NCBI GenBank assembly: GCA_963705835.1
Contig: CAVPLC010000069.1
Span: forward strand, 1 to 64,000
Reading direction: 5' to 3'
Length of the DNA stretch: 64,000 nucleotides
From: Palsa-504 sp963705835
GTDB lineage: Bacteria > Actinomycetota > Actinomycetes > Streptosporangiales > Streptosporangiaceae
Of the stretch, positions 16,383-25,075 are shown one piece after another; the first letter of the stretch is position 1, and every line of letters starts with the position of its first letter. The notes under the pieces are model-generated. The model was not told the DNA's origin, ran no database searches, and saw nothing but the letters and a program-made list of their open reading frames with translations. A program made the translations under genes and the position numbers.

Positions 16383-18227
16383 TTACGTCGCGGTGGCCGC
16401 CTGGTCGAGCTGGCGGTCGAGGTTGACCGCGGCGCTGATCAGCGACAGGTGGCTGAACGCCTGCGGGAAGTTGCCCAGCTGCTCACCGGTGCTGCCGATC
16501 TCCTCGGAGTACAGGCCCAGGTGGTTGGCGTAGGTGTGCATCTTCTCGAACGTCAGCCTGGCGTCGTCGAGCCGGCCGGCCCGGGCGAGGGCGTCGACGT
16601 ACCAGAACGTGCACAACGAGAACGTACCCTCGTTGCCTCGCAGACCGTCGGGCGAGGCGCTCGGGTTGTAGCGGTAGACCAGGCTGTCGGAGACCAGCTC
16701 GCGGTCCATCGCCGCCAGCGTGGACAGCCACATCGGGTCGCGGGGGGCGATGAAGCCCTGCGTCGGCATCAGCAGCAGCGAGGAGTCCAGCACCTCGGTG
16801 TCGTAGTGCTGGGTGAACGCGCCGACCTTGGGGTTCCAGCCACGCTCCATGATCTGGCGGTAGATCGCGTCGCGTTCGGTGGTCCACCGGGCGATGTCGG
16901 CCGGCCGGCCGCGCTGCTGCGCCAGCCGGATGGCACGGTCGAGCGCCACCCAGGCCTGGAAGCGGCCGTAGGTGAAGTTCTTCCGGCCGCCGCGGGTCTC
17001 CCAGATGCCCTCGTCGGGCTGGTCCCAGTGCTCGCACAGCCAGTCGATGATGTCCGACACCGCCGTCCAGCCCTGGTGCGCGATCTGCACGCCATGGCTG
17101 TCGGCGAGGAATATGGCGCCGGCGGCCTCACCGTAGATGTCGAGCTGGAGCTGGTCGGCCGCGCCGTTCCCGATCCGCACCGGCCGTGAGCCACGCCAGC
17201 CCTCGAAGTGATCCAGGCTCTCCTCGACCAGGTCCGAGGTGCCGTCCACCCGGTACATGATCTTCAGCGGCCCGGAGCCCTTGCCGGCCTGCTCCTGCAC
17301 CCGGTCCCTGAGCCAGGCGCCGAACGCGGCGGCCTCCTCCACGTAACCCAGGCCCAGCAGCGCGTAGATGGAGAACGAGCCGTCCCTGATCCAGGTGTAG
17401 CGGTAGTCCCAGTTGCGCTCTCCGCCTTCCTGCTCGGGCAGCCCGGTGGTCGGCGCCGCGACCGGGGCGCCGGTCGGCGCGTAGGTCATCAGCTTCAGCG
17501 TGATGGCCGAGCGGCTGACCATCTCCCGCCAGCGACCGGTGTAGCTCGAACGGTGCAGCCAAGCCCGCCAGAACCGTTCGGTCTCGTCCTGCAGGTGCTG
17601 CGCCTGCGCGGGCGTGACCAGCCGAGGCGCGCCGCCCATTGACTCCAGCACCACCCCGCCGGACTCGCCCTCGCGCAGCGTCCGGGTCCACCGCAGGCCG
17701 TTGCTGTCGGGCTGCGCCGTGATGCCCAGGTCCCGGACGGAGGAGCCCTCGGGGGCGATGCCGTGCACGGTCAGTTCCAGCCCGTCGGACCGGAACACCG
17801 CACCCTGATCGGCGATCTCCACCGTGTGCGGCTGGCGGCCGTAGTCAAAGCGCGGCTCGATCTCGATCGCGAACCGCATGACGCCCCGGACCACCCGGAT
17901 GTTCCGCACCAGCCGGTGCCGTCCGGTCGCCGGGCCCTCGATGACCGGCATGAAGTCGTGTACCTCGCCGACGCCGTCGGGGGTCATGAACCGGGTGATC
18001 AGGACCGCGGTGTCGGGCAGGTACAGCTGCCTGGCCACGTAGTCGTCCCGGTCCGGCGCGATCCGGTAGAAACCGCCGCGCTCGGCGTCGAGCAGGGACG
18101 CGAACACGCTGGGCGAGTCGAACCGGGGACAGCAGAACCAGTCGAGGACGCCATCCGTGGTCACCAGCGCCGCCGTCTGCAGGTCACCGATCAGCCCATG
18201 GTCAGCGATATTCGGATAATGAGCCAC
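16383..18227 (-). CDS. Glycoside hydrolase family 15 protein (trehalase/glucoamylase-like)
   Basis: Cytosolic 614-aa GH15 enzyme. An N-terminal beta-sandwich (ADHGLIGDLQTAALV, DWFCCPRFDSPSVFA) precedes an (alpha/alpha)6 barrel with ERNWDYRYTWIRDGSFSIYAL, the GH15 substrate-binding signature. The second half (DEGIWETRGG, WVALDRAIRLA, GTFSLCTFWYVDALARAG, GLYSEEI) carries the Glu residues expected of the inverting catalytic pair. Bacterial members of this form hydrolyse trehalose or small alpha-glucans. No signal peptide is present. Carbon release from trehalose would fit the stress/energy context. GTG start at 18227. An operator-like repeat lies 57 bp upstream. Confidence 0.88.
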   Translation of the reverse strand: MAHYPNIADHGLIGDLQTAALVTTDGVLDWFCCPRFDSPSVFASLLDAERGGFYRIAPDRDDYVARQLYLPDTAVLITRFMTPDGVGEVHDFMPVIEGPATGRHRLVRNIRVVRGVMRFAIEIEPRFDYGRQPHTVEIADQGAVFRSDGLELTVHGIAPEGSSVRDLGITAQPDSNGLRWTRTLREGESGGVVLESMGGAPRLVTPAQAQHLQDETERFWRAWLHRSSYTGRWREMVSRSAITLKLMTYAPTGAPVAAPTTGLPEQEGGERNWDYRYTWIRDGSFSIYALLGLGYVEEAAAFGAWLRDRVQEQAGKGSGPLKIMYRVDGTSDLVEESLDHFEGWRGSRPVRIGNGAADQLQLDIYGEAAGAIFLADSHGVQIAHQGWTAVSDIIDWLCEHWDQPDEGIWETRGGRKNFTYGRFQAWVALDRAIRLAQQRGRPADIARWTTERDAIYRQIMERGWNPKVGAFTQHYDTEVLDSSLLLMPTQGFIAPRDPMWLSTLAAMDRELVSDSLVYRYNPSASPDGLRGNEGTFSLCTFWYVDALARAGRLDDARLTFEKMHTYANHLGLYSEEIGSTGEQLGNFPQAFSHLSLISAAVNLDRQLDQAATAT

Positions 18228-18284
18228 GCTTCCTCCTCGGCCGAATTCCCTTCTTCACCATCACTTCGCCAGGCAGACGGTGCA

Positions 18285-18301
18285 TCACCCGGTGCGAATG
18301 A
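18285..18301. promoter_or_regulatory. Operator-like inverted repeat, site 6
   Basis: TCACCC-GGTGC-GAATGA. It lies between the divergent GH15 gene (57 bp) and the small membrane protein gene (61 bp). Confidence 0.55.
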
Positions 18302-18362
18302 TGCGCGGCGAGCGCCCGGCTGACGACAGTAAGGATCAGGTCGCACGAAAGGGATGGGTCAC

Positions 18363-18650
18363 ATGGGCAATGGCGAAGACCGGAGGAACGGGCCGCAGTT
18401 CAGGACGGCCCCGCTGATCACCAGCGCGGCGATGGTGGGAGCCGGCACGTTGATCGCCCTGGCCGGCCTGGCCGTAGGCGGCGGGCACCTGCTGTCGGCT
18501 ACCCGCCAGTGGATCAACGAGATGGAAGTGCCGCCCAGCGAACTCGCCAAGCTGAGGTGGACCCAGGCCAGGGCCGCGATGACCGCCGGAGCGGCCGCCT
18601 GGCAGAACGGGGCGCAGTCCCGTCGCGCGCGATCCAGCCCGGCGGCGTGA
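18363..18650 (+). CDS. Small single-helix membrane protein
   Basis: 95-aa protein of unknown function. A polar N-terminus precedes a glycine/alanine-rich transmembrane segment (residues ~20-45, MVGAGTLIALAGLAVGGGHLL). The strongly patterned TRQWINEMEVPPSELAKLRWTQARAA follows, then a basic tail. I have seen similar small proteins in actinomycetes next to stress genes. The second ATG (18363) has the better-spaced AAAGGG ribosome-binding site than the one at 18354. Confidence 0.7.
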   Translation: MGNGEDRRNGPQFRTAPLITSAAMVGAGTLIALAGLAVGGGHLLSATRQWINEMEVPPSELAKLRWTQARAAMTAGAAAWQNGAQSRRARSSPAA

Positions 18651-18725
18651 TAGCCGGCAGGAGGCACGCACCCCGCTTCGTTCGGAATCTCATGACTTGA
18701 TCTGGTCACGGGCGGTCCTGGTGTT

Positions 18726-18742
18726 TCACCCGTCGCGGGTGG
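18726..18742. promoter_or_regulatory. Operator-like inverted repeat, site 7
   Basis: TCACCC-GTCGC-GGGTGG, one mismatch, 69 bp before the DUF1269 gene. Confidence 0.65.
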
Positions 18743-18811
18743 GGCGCGGCCGCGCGCTCATTGATGGACTGCCGGTGACCTAGTCGGCAGAGCGACGAAA
18801 GAGAGAAAACT

Positions 18812-19306
18812 ATGGCTGACCTGATCGCGATCGGCTACCCCGACGAGACCACCGCGGACGACGCCGCCGCCGAGGCCCAGCGGCTGGCCCAGGACCTGAT
18901 CATCCAGCCCGACGCGATCGCGGTGATCGTGCGGGACAAAGAGGGCAAGTACCACACCCACACCAGCCACCACCTGGTCGGCGGCGGGGCCACCTGGGGC
19001 ATGTTCTGGGGCCTGCTGTTCGGCCTGCTGTTCTTCGTCCCGGTCCTCGGGATGGCGGTCGGCGCCGGGATGGGCGCGCTCATGGGCAAGGTCTCCAAGT
19101 CCGGCGTGGACAAGGCGTTCCAGGACCAGGTGCGCGGCATGATCCAGCCGGGTACCTCGGCGCTGTTCCTCATGGTGGAGAAGGTCACCCCGGACAAGGC
19201 CGTCGAGGCGATGAGCAAGTACGGCGGCACGGTGATCAAGACCTCGCTGTCCAAGGAGGGCGAGGCGGAGCTCCAGGACGCCCTGCACGGCGGGGGTGCC
19301 AGCTGA
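18812..19306 (+). CDS. DUF1269-family protein with glycine-zipper membrane hairpin
   Basis: 164-aa member of the DUF1269 family. An alpha-beta module (LIAIGYPDETTADDAAAEAQRL, DAIAVIVRDKEGKYHTHTS) is followed by a hydrophobic Gly-rich hairpin (~residues 58-92, GMFWGLLFGLLFFVPVLGMAVGAGMGALMGK). A C-terminal domain (VRGMIQPGTSALFLMVEKVTPDKAVEAMSKYGG) ends it. The function is unknown; these proteins are often stress-induced. The ATG follows a GAGAG purine stretch. The K+ channel gene follows 13 bp downstream, so they are probably one operon. Confidence 0.8.
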   Translation: MADLIAIGYPDETTADDAAAEAQRLAQDLIIQPDAIAVIVRDKEGKYHTHTSHHLVGGGATWGMFWGLLFGLLFFVPVLGMAVGAGMGALMGKVSKSGVDKAFQDQVRGMIQPGTSALFLMVEKVTPDKAVEAMSKYGGTVIKTSLSKEGEAELQDALHGGGAS

Positions 19307-19319
19307 GCACCTCGTCATC

Positions 19320-20102
19320 ATGCCGACTGGTCCGCCCCGGGCTGACCATGACACCGGCATCACGTTCCGGCTAGCCGGACGGTGGGGCCGCGGCCGTACC
19401 GGACCGCCAGGAGGTGGCGGCCGGTACGGCCTGCTGCTTGCGGTCCTCGTCGGGACCTACCTGCTCACCGCGTTCAGCGGCGCGAAGCTGGCTACCGAGT
19501 TGCAGGTTGTCCTGTTCGCCGGGGTCCTGCTGATAGCGCTGCGCACGTCGACGCTGCCCGGCCGCTGGCCGGCGGTCATAGGAGCCGTCGCGGTGGCCGG
19601 CACCGGCGTGACGTACTGGACATCGCTGTCCGGCGGCGGGACCGGAAAGGCGGCCGAGGATCTGTGGAAGGCCCTGCTACTGCTGACGGCCGTGGTCGTG
19701 GTCGTGCGCCGGATCCTGGCCAAGCCCGAGGTCACGATACAGAGCATCTACGGCGCCCTGAGCGCCTACCTGATCATCGGGCTGATGTTCGCCTCCGGCT
19801 ATACCGCCGCCGAGCACCTGAGTGAGTCTGACTTCTTCGCCGGCCACCAGCCCGCCAACACCCAGACAACCCAGTACTTCAGCTTCACCACCTTGACCAC
19901 CCTCGGGTACGGGGACTTCACCGCGGCCGAGAGCGGCGGCCGCTCCATCGCCGTCCTGGAGGCGCTGACCGGCCAGGTGTTCATGGCCACCCTGGTCGCC
20001 CGCCTCGTCACCGCGTACCGGGGACCGGCGCGCCCGGCGCCGCCTGGCCGCCGGCTACCTGAGGATGTTGACGGCCCTGGAGACGACGAGGATCGCGACT
20101 AG
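19320..20102 (+). CDS. Two-pore-helix potassium channel family protein
   Basis: Membrane protein of 260 aa with the K+-selectivity filter in FSFTTLTTLGYGDFTAAES, flanked by a pore helix and the last membrane helix (EALTGQVFMATLVARLVTAY). Four or five hydrophobic segments precede it, without an Arg-rich voltage sensor. It should pass K+ and set membrane potential. No RCK domain is attached. I start at the ATG at 19320; a GTG at 19296 would overlap the DUF1269 stop. Its last 48 bp overlap the end of the convergent DUF1345-like gene. Confidence 0.82.
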   Translation: MPTGPPRADHDTGITFRLAGRWGRGRTGPPGGGGRYGLLLAVLVGTYLLTAFSGAKLATELQVVLFAGVLLIALRTSTLPGRWPAVIGAVAVAGTGVTYWTSLSGGGTGKAAEDLWKALLLLTAVVVVVRRILAKPEVTIQSIYGALSAYLIIGLMFASGYTAAEHLSESDFFAGHQPANTQTTQYFSFTTLTTLGYGDFTAAESGGRSIAVLEALTGQVFMATLVARLVTAYRGPARPAPPGRRLPEDVDGPGDDEDRD

Positions 20103-20726
20103 CAGCGAGATCACCTCCTCGGCCATCATCATGAGCTTGGCCCAGGGTTTGATGGCCGAGACGTCCGTCGGACTGAACGCCATCGCGGTGGTGAACGAGA
20201 GGCTGAGGTAGTCCAGGAACTTCGGATACCAGCCGGGACCCACGTACTCGGTGTTGACCATCTCGGGGAACACGAAGGCGGGCCGAGGGCCCGATCCGCG
20301 TGCACGCGCGGCCGCGCCGCCGCGATCGAGATCCCAGTACCACAGGCCGAAGGTGATGACATTGCTGAGCCAGATCGCGCCGCCGCTGGCCAGCAGCAGG
20401 TTGGCGTCGGTGCTGAACTTCACCGCGCCGATGATCCCGGCCACCAGGCGCGCCGCGGCGGCGGCGTTCACGGCGGAGATCAGGCCGATCAGCGTTCCCG
20501 TCATCACGCGGAGCCAGGTCGAGTCGCGGTCGATCCGGCCCGGGTCGCCGACGACCAGTACGGCCAGCAGCGCGACGACGACCACGATGAACGCCCAGCG
20601 GGTATCTCCGTTCCTGAGCTGGGACGGCAGGCCGGCGCGGAGGCCTCCGGCGGCCAGCACGGCCAGCGCCATCGGCCAGCGGCTCTCGCCGGCCTTGGGC
20701 GGCTGGCGGACGTCCTGAGCGGTCAC
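20055..20726 (-). CDS. DUF1345-like membrane protein
   Basis: 223-aa integral membrane protein with about five helices (22-40, 45-62, 75-100, 112-130, 195-220). The segment YLSLSFTTAMAFSPTDVSAI resembles the half-channel/DUF1345 type, in which an ion-channel-like pore loop is followed by a helix (MMMAEEVISLLVAILVVSRAVNIL). Function unknown. Its start overlaps the DUF2252 stop by 4 bp (coupled). Its end overlaps the K+ channel gene by 48 bp tail-to-tail. Confidence 0.75.
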   Translation of the reverse strand: MTAQDVRQPPKAGESRWPMALAVLAAGGLRAGLPSQLRNGDTRWAFIVVVVALLAVLVVGDPGRIDRDSTWLRVMTGTLIGLISAVNAAAAARLVAGIIGAVKFSTDANLLLASGGAIWLSNVITFGLWYWDLDRGGAAARARGSGPRPAFVFPEMVNTEYVGPGWYPKFLDYLSLSFTTAMAFSPTDVSAIKPWAKLMMMAEEVISLLVAILVVSRAVNILR

Positions 20727-22183
20727 ACGCCTTGCTCGGCGGTTATCCGGCCGGACTTCACCGCGTCGACCAGGGACTGGTGGTCACGTTCGTTCTGGTC
20801 GGCGTACGCGACGGCGAACTGGGCGATGGCGCGGTCGAAGACGTCCGAGCCGCCCAGGTAGGCGGCGATGGCGATGCGGTCGCCGGAGCGGGCGTGCGCC
20901 CGGGCCAGGGTCCAGCCGCACATTCCGGCGTAAATCTGCAACCCCTCCGGACGCAAGGTCGCGATCTCGACGGAGAACTTCCAGTCCCGTAGTTGCCTGA
21001 CGTAGAAGTCTCTGGCCCGGCCGTCCAGCCCCGCCTCGATGTGCTGCCAGCCCAGGAAGATGTCACCCGCCGCCTGCATCAGCCGCTGCCCGGCGACGAC
21101 CCGCTGGCCCTGGTTGGCGTACTTGCTGGCGCCGACGTACCGGCTGAGCACCGACGCCTCGGCCTCCTTGACCTGCAGGAAGAGGGGATCGGAGTCGTCG
21201 CGGCCGAGCATCAGCGCGATCCAGCAGCGCGTTCCGACGCTGCCGACGCCTACGACCTTGCGGGCCATGTCGCAGAACTCGTACTGCTGGAGCAGGTACC
21301 GGCGGTCGGTCTCTAGCGTGCGCTGGTACTTGGCGATGAGGCTGGTGACCTCGTCCTGGATACTCAGCCGTTCTTTCCCCGTGGAGAGCAGATCTTCGAT
21401 CGGGACGACCACGGGCGGGTCGGAGATGATCCGCGGGCGGCCGTCGACGATCTGGGTCAGCTTGCTCAGTTGCTCCATGCTGTCCCTGGTCCGCGCCTTG
21501 GCCAGGCCCTTGTCCATCAGCTTGCGCTGCCGCGCCCTGAGCTGGGAGTCCAGGTCGGCGCGCAGCTCGTTGACGTCCATGTGCGCATACCAGACGTCCA
21601 GGTTGGTCATCGCGGCGAACTGCCGCATGGCCTGCCGGTAGCGGGCCACGCCGGCCGTGATGATCTCGCGGCGCTGCTTGGCCGGGAGCCCGTTGTCCCG
21701 GCCGGCGACTTCCAGGCTGGCCGCGAGCCGCTTGACGTCCCACTCCCACGGGCCGGGCAGGGTCTCGTCGAAGTCGTTGACGTCGAACATCAGGCGCCGT
21801 TCGGCCGAGCCGAACAGGCCGAAGTTGGACAGGTGCGCGTCGCCGCAGGCCTGGACGGCCAGGCCGGACACCGGCGTCGTGGCCAGGTCGCTGGCCATCG
21901 GCAGGGCCGCGCCGCGGTAGTAGGTGAACGGGGACACCATCATCCGGCCCCACCGGACAGGGACGAGCTCTGGTACCCGGGTTATTGCCTGCTGTTCCAG
22001 CAGGCCGATCGGGTCGGGCCGGTCCGGTGGCGGGTCGAACATCGCATGGCTTTCACGCGGCACCTCGGCCCGCGCGGCCTTGCCCCGGGCGGCGCGCTCG
22101 GCGGGAGTGAGCCGTCCCGTCTCGGTATCGAGTTGGTACCGCCCCACGTTCCGGGCGGGCGCCTCCGCTGTCAGTCCAGCCAT
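20723..22183 (-). CDS. DUF2252 family protein
   Basis: 486-aa cytosolic protein of the DUF2252 family, distantly related to aminoglycoside-phosphotransferase/kinase folds. Signatures seen: VPVRWGRMMVSPFTYYRGAA, the catalytic-loop-like GDAHLSNFG, the DFG-like DVNDFDET, and LGAS-like YVGASKYANQGQRVVAGQRLMQAA near the end. Activity has not been settled to my knowledge. It heads a two-gene operon with the DUF1345-like gene. An operator-like repeat lies 55 bp upstream, shared with the divergent membrane protein gene. Confidence 0.85.
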   Translation of the reverse strand: MAGLTAEAPARNVGRYQLDTETGRLTPAERAARGKAARAEVPRESHAMFDPPPDRPDPIGLLEQQAITRVPELVPVRWGRMMVSPFTYYRGAALPMASDLATTPVSGLAVQACGDAHLSNFGLFGSAERRLMFDVNDFDETLPGPWEWDVKRLAASLEVAGRDNGLPAKQRREIITAGVARYRQAMRQFAAMTNLDVWYAHMDVNELRADLDSQLRARQRKLMDKGLAKARTRDSMEQLSKLTQIVDGRPRIISDPPVVVPIEDLLSTGKERLSIQDEVTSLIAKYQRTLETDRRYLLQQYEFCDMARKVVGVGSVGTRCWIALMLGRDDSDPLFLQVKEAEASVLSRYVGASKYANQGQRVVAGQRLMQAAGDIFLGWQHIEAGLDGRARDFYVRQLRDWKFSVEIATLRPEGLQIYAGMCGWTLARAHARSGDRIAIAAYLGGSDVFDRAIAQFAVAYADQNERDHQSLVDAVKSGRITAEQGV

Positions 22184-22238
22184 GACCGGCTCCTCTCAGC
22201 TATGCACTCGACGATGCCGCTGAGGGCCGGTGGCCGCC

Positions 22239-22255
22239 TCACCCGGTGAGGATGA
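22239..22255. promoter_or_regulatory. Operator-like inverted repeat, site 8
   Basis: TCACCC-GGTGA-GGATGA, one mismatch, between the divergent DUF2252 gene (55 bp) and the membrane protein gene (39 bp). Confidence 0.65.
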
Positions 22256-22294
22256 GGTGGCCCGGCCATCGGCCAGGCTTATCCTCGGACCGCT

Positions 22295-23182
22295 GTGGCA
22301 ATCAAAAGGAACGCGCGGCCGTCGCGGCGGCGGCGCGTCACGCGCGCGCAGATGGCCCAGTTCATCCAGGCCGTCAGGGACAGCGACCAGGCGGCCGTGA
22401 ACGAGATGGTTCTGCGGCTGAGCCGCGCCCGGCCGTGGCTCGCTCCGCTGGCCTTCGCCGTGGGCGCCTTCGCGATGCTCTTCGACGGAGTGAAGCTGCT
22501 GCTCACCAACTGGCGGCTGACCCTGATCCAGGTCCTGCCCGCGATGTGGATCTGGGCCGCCATGTACGACCTGAAGCTTCACGTGCTGCGCGGCAAGTCG
22601 TTCCACGTGCTGATGGGGCCGACCGTCGTGATCCCGCTCGTCACCGGCGTGGCCATCCTCACCGCGGCGAGCTTCTACCTGAACGCCGTGTTCGCGTTCG
22701 CGATCGTTCAGCCGGGCCGACCACAGATCCGGCCCGCATTTACCCAGACTCGGCCGCATCTGCTCACCGTGCTGGCGTCCGGCGCGGTCGTCGGCATTCT
22801 CCTCGGCCTGGCGACGGTGGTCGTGGCGCGCTGGGGGGTGTTCTGGTTCGGATTCTCCCTCAGCATCGTCGTGGGCATCATGATGGTCTCCTACGTCGCC
22901 ATTCCGTCCCGGCTCATCGGGATGAAGACCACCCTCTCGAAACGTGACAAGCTGGTGGCGAGCGTCGTGGGCGGGGCGGTCGGAGCGGTGGTCTGCACGC
23001 CTCCTTACGCCCTGGGTCGCGTCGGGCTGCTCATGCTTGGCTCAAGTACGCTGGCCATCTTCGTCCTCGGCGTCATCTTCTTCGCCGTGGGCCTGACCTT
23101 GCAGGCGGGCGCGACGGGCGCGGTCAAGACGGTCAAGATGAGCGCCAAGCTCGTTTCCGGTCGTCAGCTTCCCGACGGGTGA
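22295..23182 (+). CDS. Polytopic membrane protein of unknown family
   Basis: 295-aa protein. A very basic N-terminus (KRNARPSRRRRVTR) and an amphipathic helix (AQFIQAVRDSDQAAVNEMVLRL) precede about six membrane helices from residue 48 onwards. PTVVIPLVTGVAILTAASFYLNAVFAFAI and LTVLASGAVVGILLGLATVVVARWGVFWFGFSLSIVVG are the longest hydrophobic parts. No catalytic motif is seen. GTG start. It converges on the SulP gene 3 bp away. Confidence 0.7.
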   Translation: MAIKRNARPSRRRRVTRAQMAQFIQAVRDSDQAAVNEMVLRLSRARPWLAPLAFAVGAFAMLFDGVKLLLTNWRLTLIQVLPAMWIWAAMYDLKLHVLRGKSFHVLMGPTVVIPLVTGVAILTAASFYLNAVFAFAIVQPGRPQIRPAFTQTRPHLLTVLASGAVVGILLGLATVVVARWGVFWFGFSLSIVVGIMMVSYVAIPSRLIGMKTTLSKRDKLVASVVGGAVGAVVCTPPYALGRVGLLMLGSSTLAIFVLGVIFFAVGLTLQAGATGAVKTVKMSAKLVSGRQLPDG

Positions 23183-23185
23183 TGA

Positions 23186-24958
23186 TCACCCGCCGTGCGC
23201 TTCTCCTCCGCCGTGCGCTTCTCCTCCGCCGTGCGCTTCTCCTCCGCCGTGCGCTTTGACCAGCCAGGCCTCGGCGTCGAGGTAGGCCGCCCGGGTGGAC
23301 TCGCCGACGATCGGCGTCGCCTCGAAGGCGCGGACCGGGCCGTCGACGTGCCCCGTGCGCCGGAGTTGCTCGGTGAGGCTGGGGTCGAGGCCGCTGAGGT
23401 ACAGCCGGCCACCTGAGGTGTCAAGCTGGCTGGCGTAGTCGGCCATCACCTTGATGAACGTCGCGCCGAGGGAAGTGCGGCCTCTCAGCCTCAGCACGAC
23501 GACCGGCGAGCGGGCCCCGCCCGGATCGGGCAGGCGCACCTGCAGGGTACGCGCGCCCGCGTAGAGCAGGCTGCCGTAGACGTCGAGAATCGTGGCGTGG
23601 CCGCTGGTCAGGACCGCCGGAGGCTTTTGCTCGCGGAAGCGCCCGTCGTCGGTGGGGACGAGCTCGACCACGGCGAGGTCCATGGCTTCCTGGTTGAGCT
23701 GGAGCAGCAGGGACAAGGCCACTCCGATGCCGACGGCCGCGGCGACCGGCAGGAACAACGTGACTGTGAACGTCGTGATGACGACGACCTGTGAGATGCG
23801 CCCGGTGCGCAAGATGGTGCGTACCTCGGCCAGGCGCAAGGAGCCGACGGCCGCGAAGATGAGGATGGCGCCGAGAACCGGAACCGCGATCTTCGCGACG
23901 AGCCCGGAGAAGATCAGGAGAATGATCAGCATCCAGAGGCCGGACCATATCGCGGCCCACCGGGTCTTGGCGCCGGCGGTGACGTTCAGCGCGGTCTGGC
24001 CGACCGAGCCGCCGACGGCGATGCCGCGCAGGAAGCCCGAGGCCAGGTTGCCTGCTCCCTGGGCGATGATGTCCTGGTTGGGATTGGGCCTGGCGTCGCC
24101 GGGGTTCGGCGCGGCCTCGGCGACCCCGGCGCCCTGGACGAGGATGATGGCCGCGATGGCCAGGGCGCCGGCGACCATGCCGAACGACAGGAACCTGACG
24201 TCGGGCAGGTGCGGCAGCGGGACGCCCCGGGGCAGGTCCCCCTGGTCGCCCACCCGGGCCACCCGGTCCGCGCCCGCGAGCGCCACCGCCACGCTGGGGA
24301 GCACCAGGGCGAGCAGCGCACTGAGCGCTCTTAGGCGAGTCCGGGACAGACCTACCAGGATCGCGAGCGCGCCCAGCCCGGCCAGCAGGGACGCAGGGAC
24401 GATGGCCGCCGGGTGGACGAGCACGTCGACGGCCTTGGCCAGCGGGAAGGCGCCGCGCGCGGGAGCCCCGGTGAGGTCGGCGAGCTGGCCGCACACGATG
24501 TTGACCGCGATACCGGTCAGGAACCCGATCATGACCGAGTACGAGACGAACCTGACGTAGCGGCCGAGGCGCGCGATCCCGGCGGCGACCAGGGCGATAC
24601 CGACCATGATCACCAGCAGCGGGACAGCCGCCGGGCGCCGGTCCGCCGGGATGCCCTGCAGGGCCGAGCCCGCGGCCAGCGCGGCCGCGGAGGTCGTGGT
24701 GATCACCATCATCCGGGTGTTGGAGCTGAGGCCGCCGACAATGGGCCCGGCGAAGCTCGCGTACAGTCCCTGCGCCGGGTTCACTCCGACCAGGACGGCG
24801 GCCGCCATCCCGTCGGGCACGCTGCCGATCGCGCCGGGAAGCCCTGCGATCATGTCCGCGCGCAGATGAGCGCGCTCCGGCCGGACGGAGCGCAGCCAGC
24901 GGCCGGACGCGGCCGTAGCCCGGCGAGCGGCCGCAGCCGGGCGAATGGCTAGGTGCAT
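23186..24958 (-). CDS. SulP-family anion transporter with STAS domain
   Basis: 590-aa SLC26/SulP transporter (sulfate, bicarbonate or other anions). The family opening LRADMIAGLPGAIGSVPDGMAAAVLVGVNPAQGLYASFAGPIVGGL is clear, about 12 membrane helices follow, and VGQTALNVTAGAKTRWA is recognisable. A C-terminal STAS domain starts near residue 450 (VVVLRLRGRTSLGATFIKVMADYASQL). I start at the ATG at 24958; the longer frame upstream would run across the operator-like repeat. The tail is four copies of GGGEAH from an 18-bp tandem repeat. Substrate is not deducible, though a sulfatase lies in the same regulon. Confidence 0.88.
   Translation of the reverse strand: MHLAIRPAAAARRATAASGRWLRSVRPERAHLRADMIAGLPGAIGSVPDGMAAAVLVGVNPAQGLYASFAGPIVGGLSSNTRMMVITTTSAAALAAGSALQGIPADRRPAAVPLLVIMVGIALVAAGIARLGRYVRFVSYSVMIGFLTGIAVNIVCGQLADLTGAPARGAFPLAKAVDVLVHPAAIVPASLLAGLGALAILVGLSRTRLRALSALLALVLPSVAVALAGADRVARVGDQGDLPRGVPLPHLPDVRFLSFGMVAGALAIAAIILVQGAGVAEAAPNPGDARPNPNQDIIAQGAGNLASGFLRGIAVGGSVGQTALNVTAGAKTRWAAIWSGLWMLIILLIFSGLVAKIAVPVLGAILIFAAVGSLRLAEVRTILRTGRISQVVVITTFTVTLFLPVAAAVGIGVALSLLLQLNQEAMDLAVVELVPTDDGRFREQKPPAVLTSGHATILDVYGSLLYAGARTLQVRLPDPGGARSPVVVLRLRGRTSLGATFIKVMADYASQLDTSGGRLYLSGLDPSLTEQLRRTGHVDGPVRAFEATPIVGESTRAAYLDAEAWLVKAHGGGEAHGGGEAHGGGEAHGG
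23190..23256 (-). repeat. 18-bp tandem repeat at the SulP C-terminus
   Basis: The unit CCGCCGTGCGCTTCTCCT (plus strand) is repeated three times exactly plus a 13-bp partial copy, giving an in-frame GGGEAH tail. Confidence 0.9.
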
Positions 24959-24992
24959 ACGGACATGGTGGGCCGCATCCCCGGAGTCGCCC

Positions 24993-25009
24993 TCACCCAG
25001 CGGGGATGG
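24993..25009. promoter_or_regulatory. Operator-like inverted repeat, site 9
   Basis: TCACCC-AGCGG-GGATGG, between the divergent SulP gene (34 bp) and the lipoprotein-like gene (66 bp). Confidence 0.5.
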
Positions 25010-25075
25010 TGCTGACCGCAAAGTCCTCCCTGGCGGATGAGGCCCGGGCGGCGCGGTCAGCGGATCATCGCCAAC

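Noticed and set aside
23177..23191. GGGTGA-TGA-TCACCC palindrome
   Set aside because: The arms are in the reverse orientation and the spacer is 3. It is at convergent gene ends, so not an operator of this type. It is also too short, with no T run, to call a terminator.
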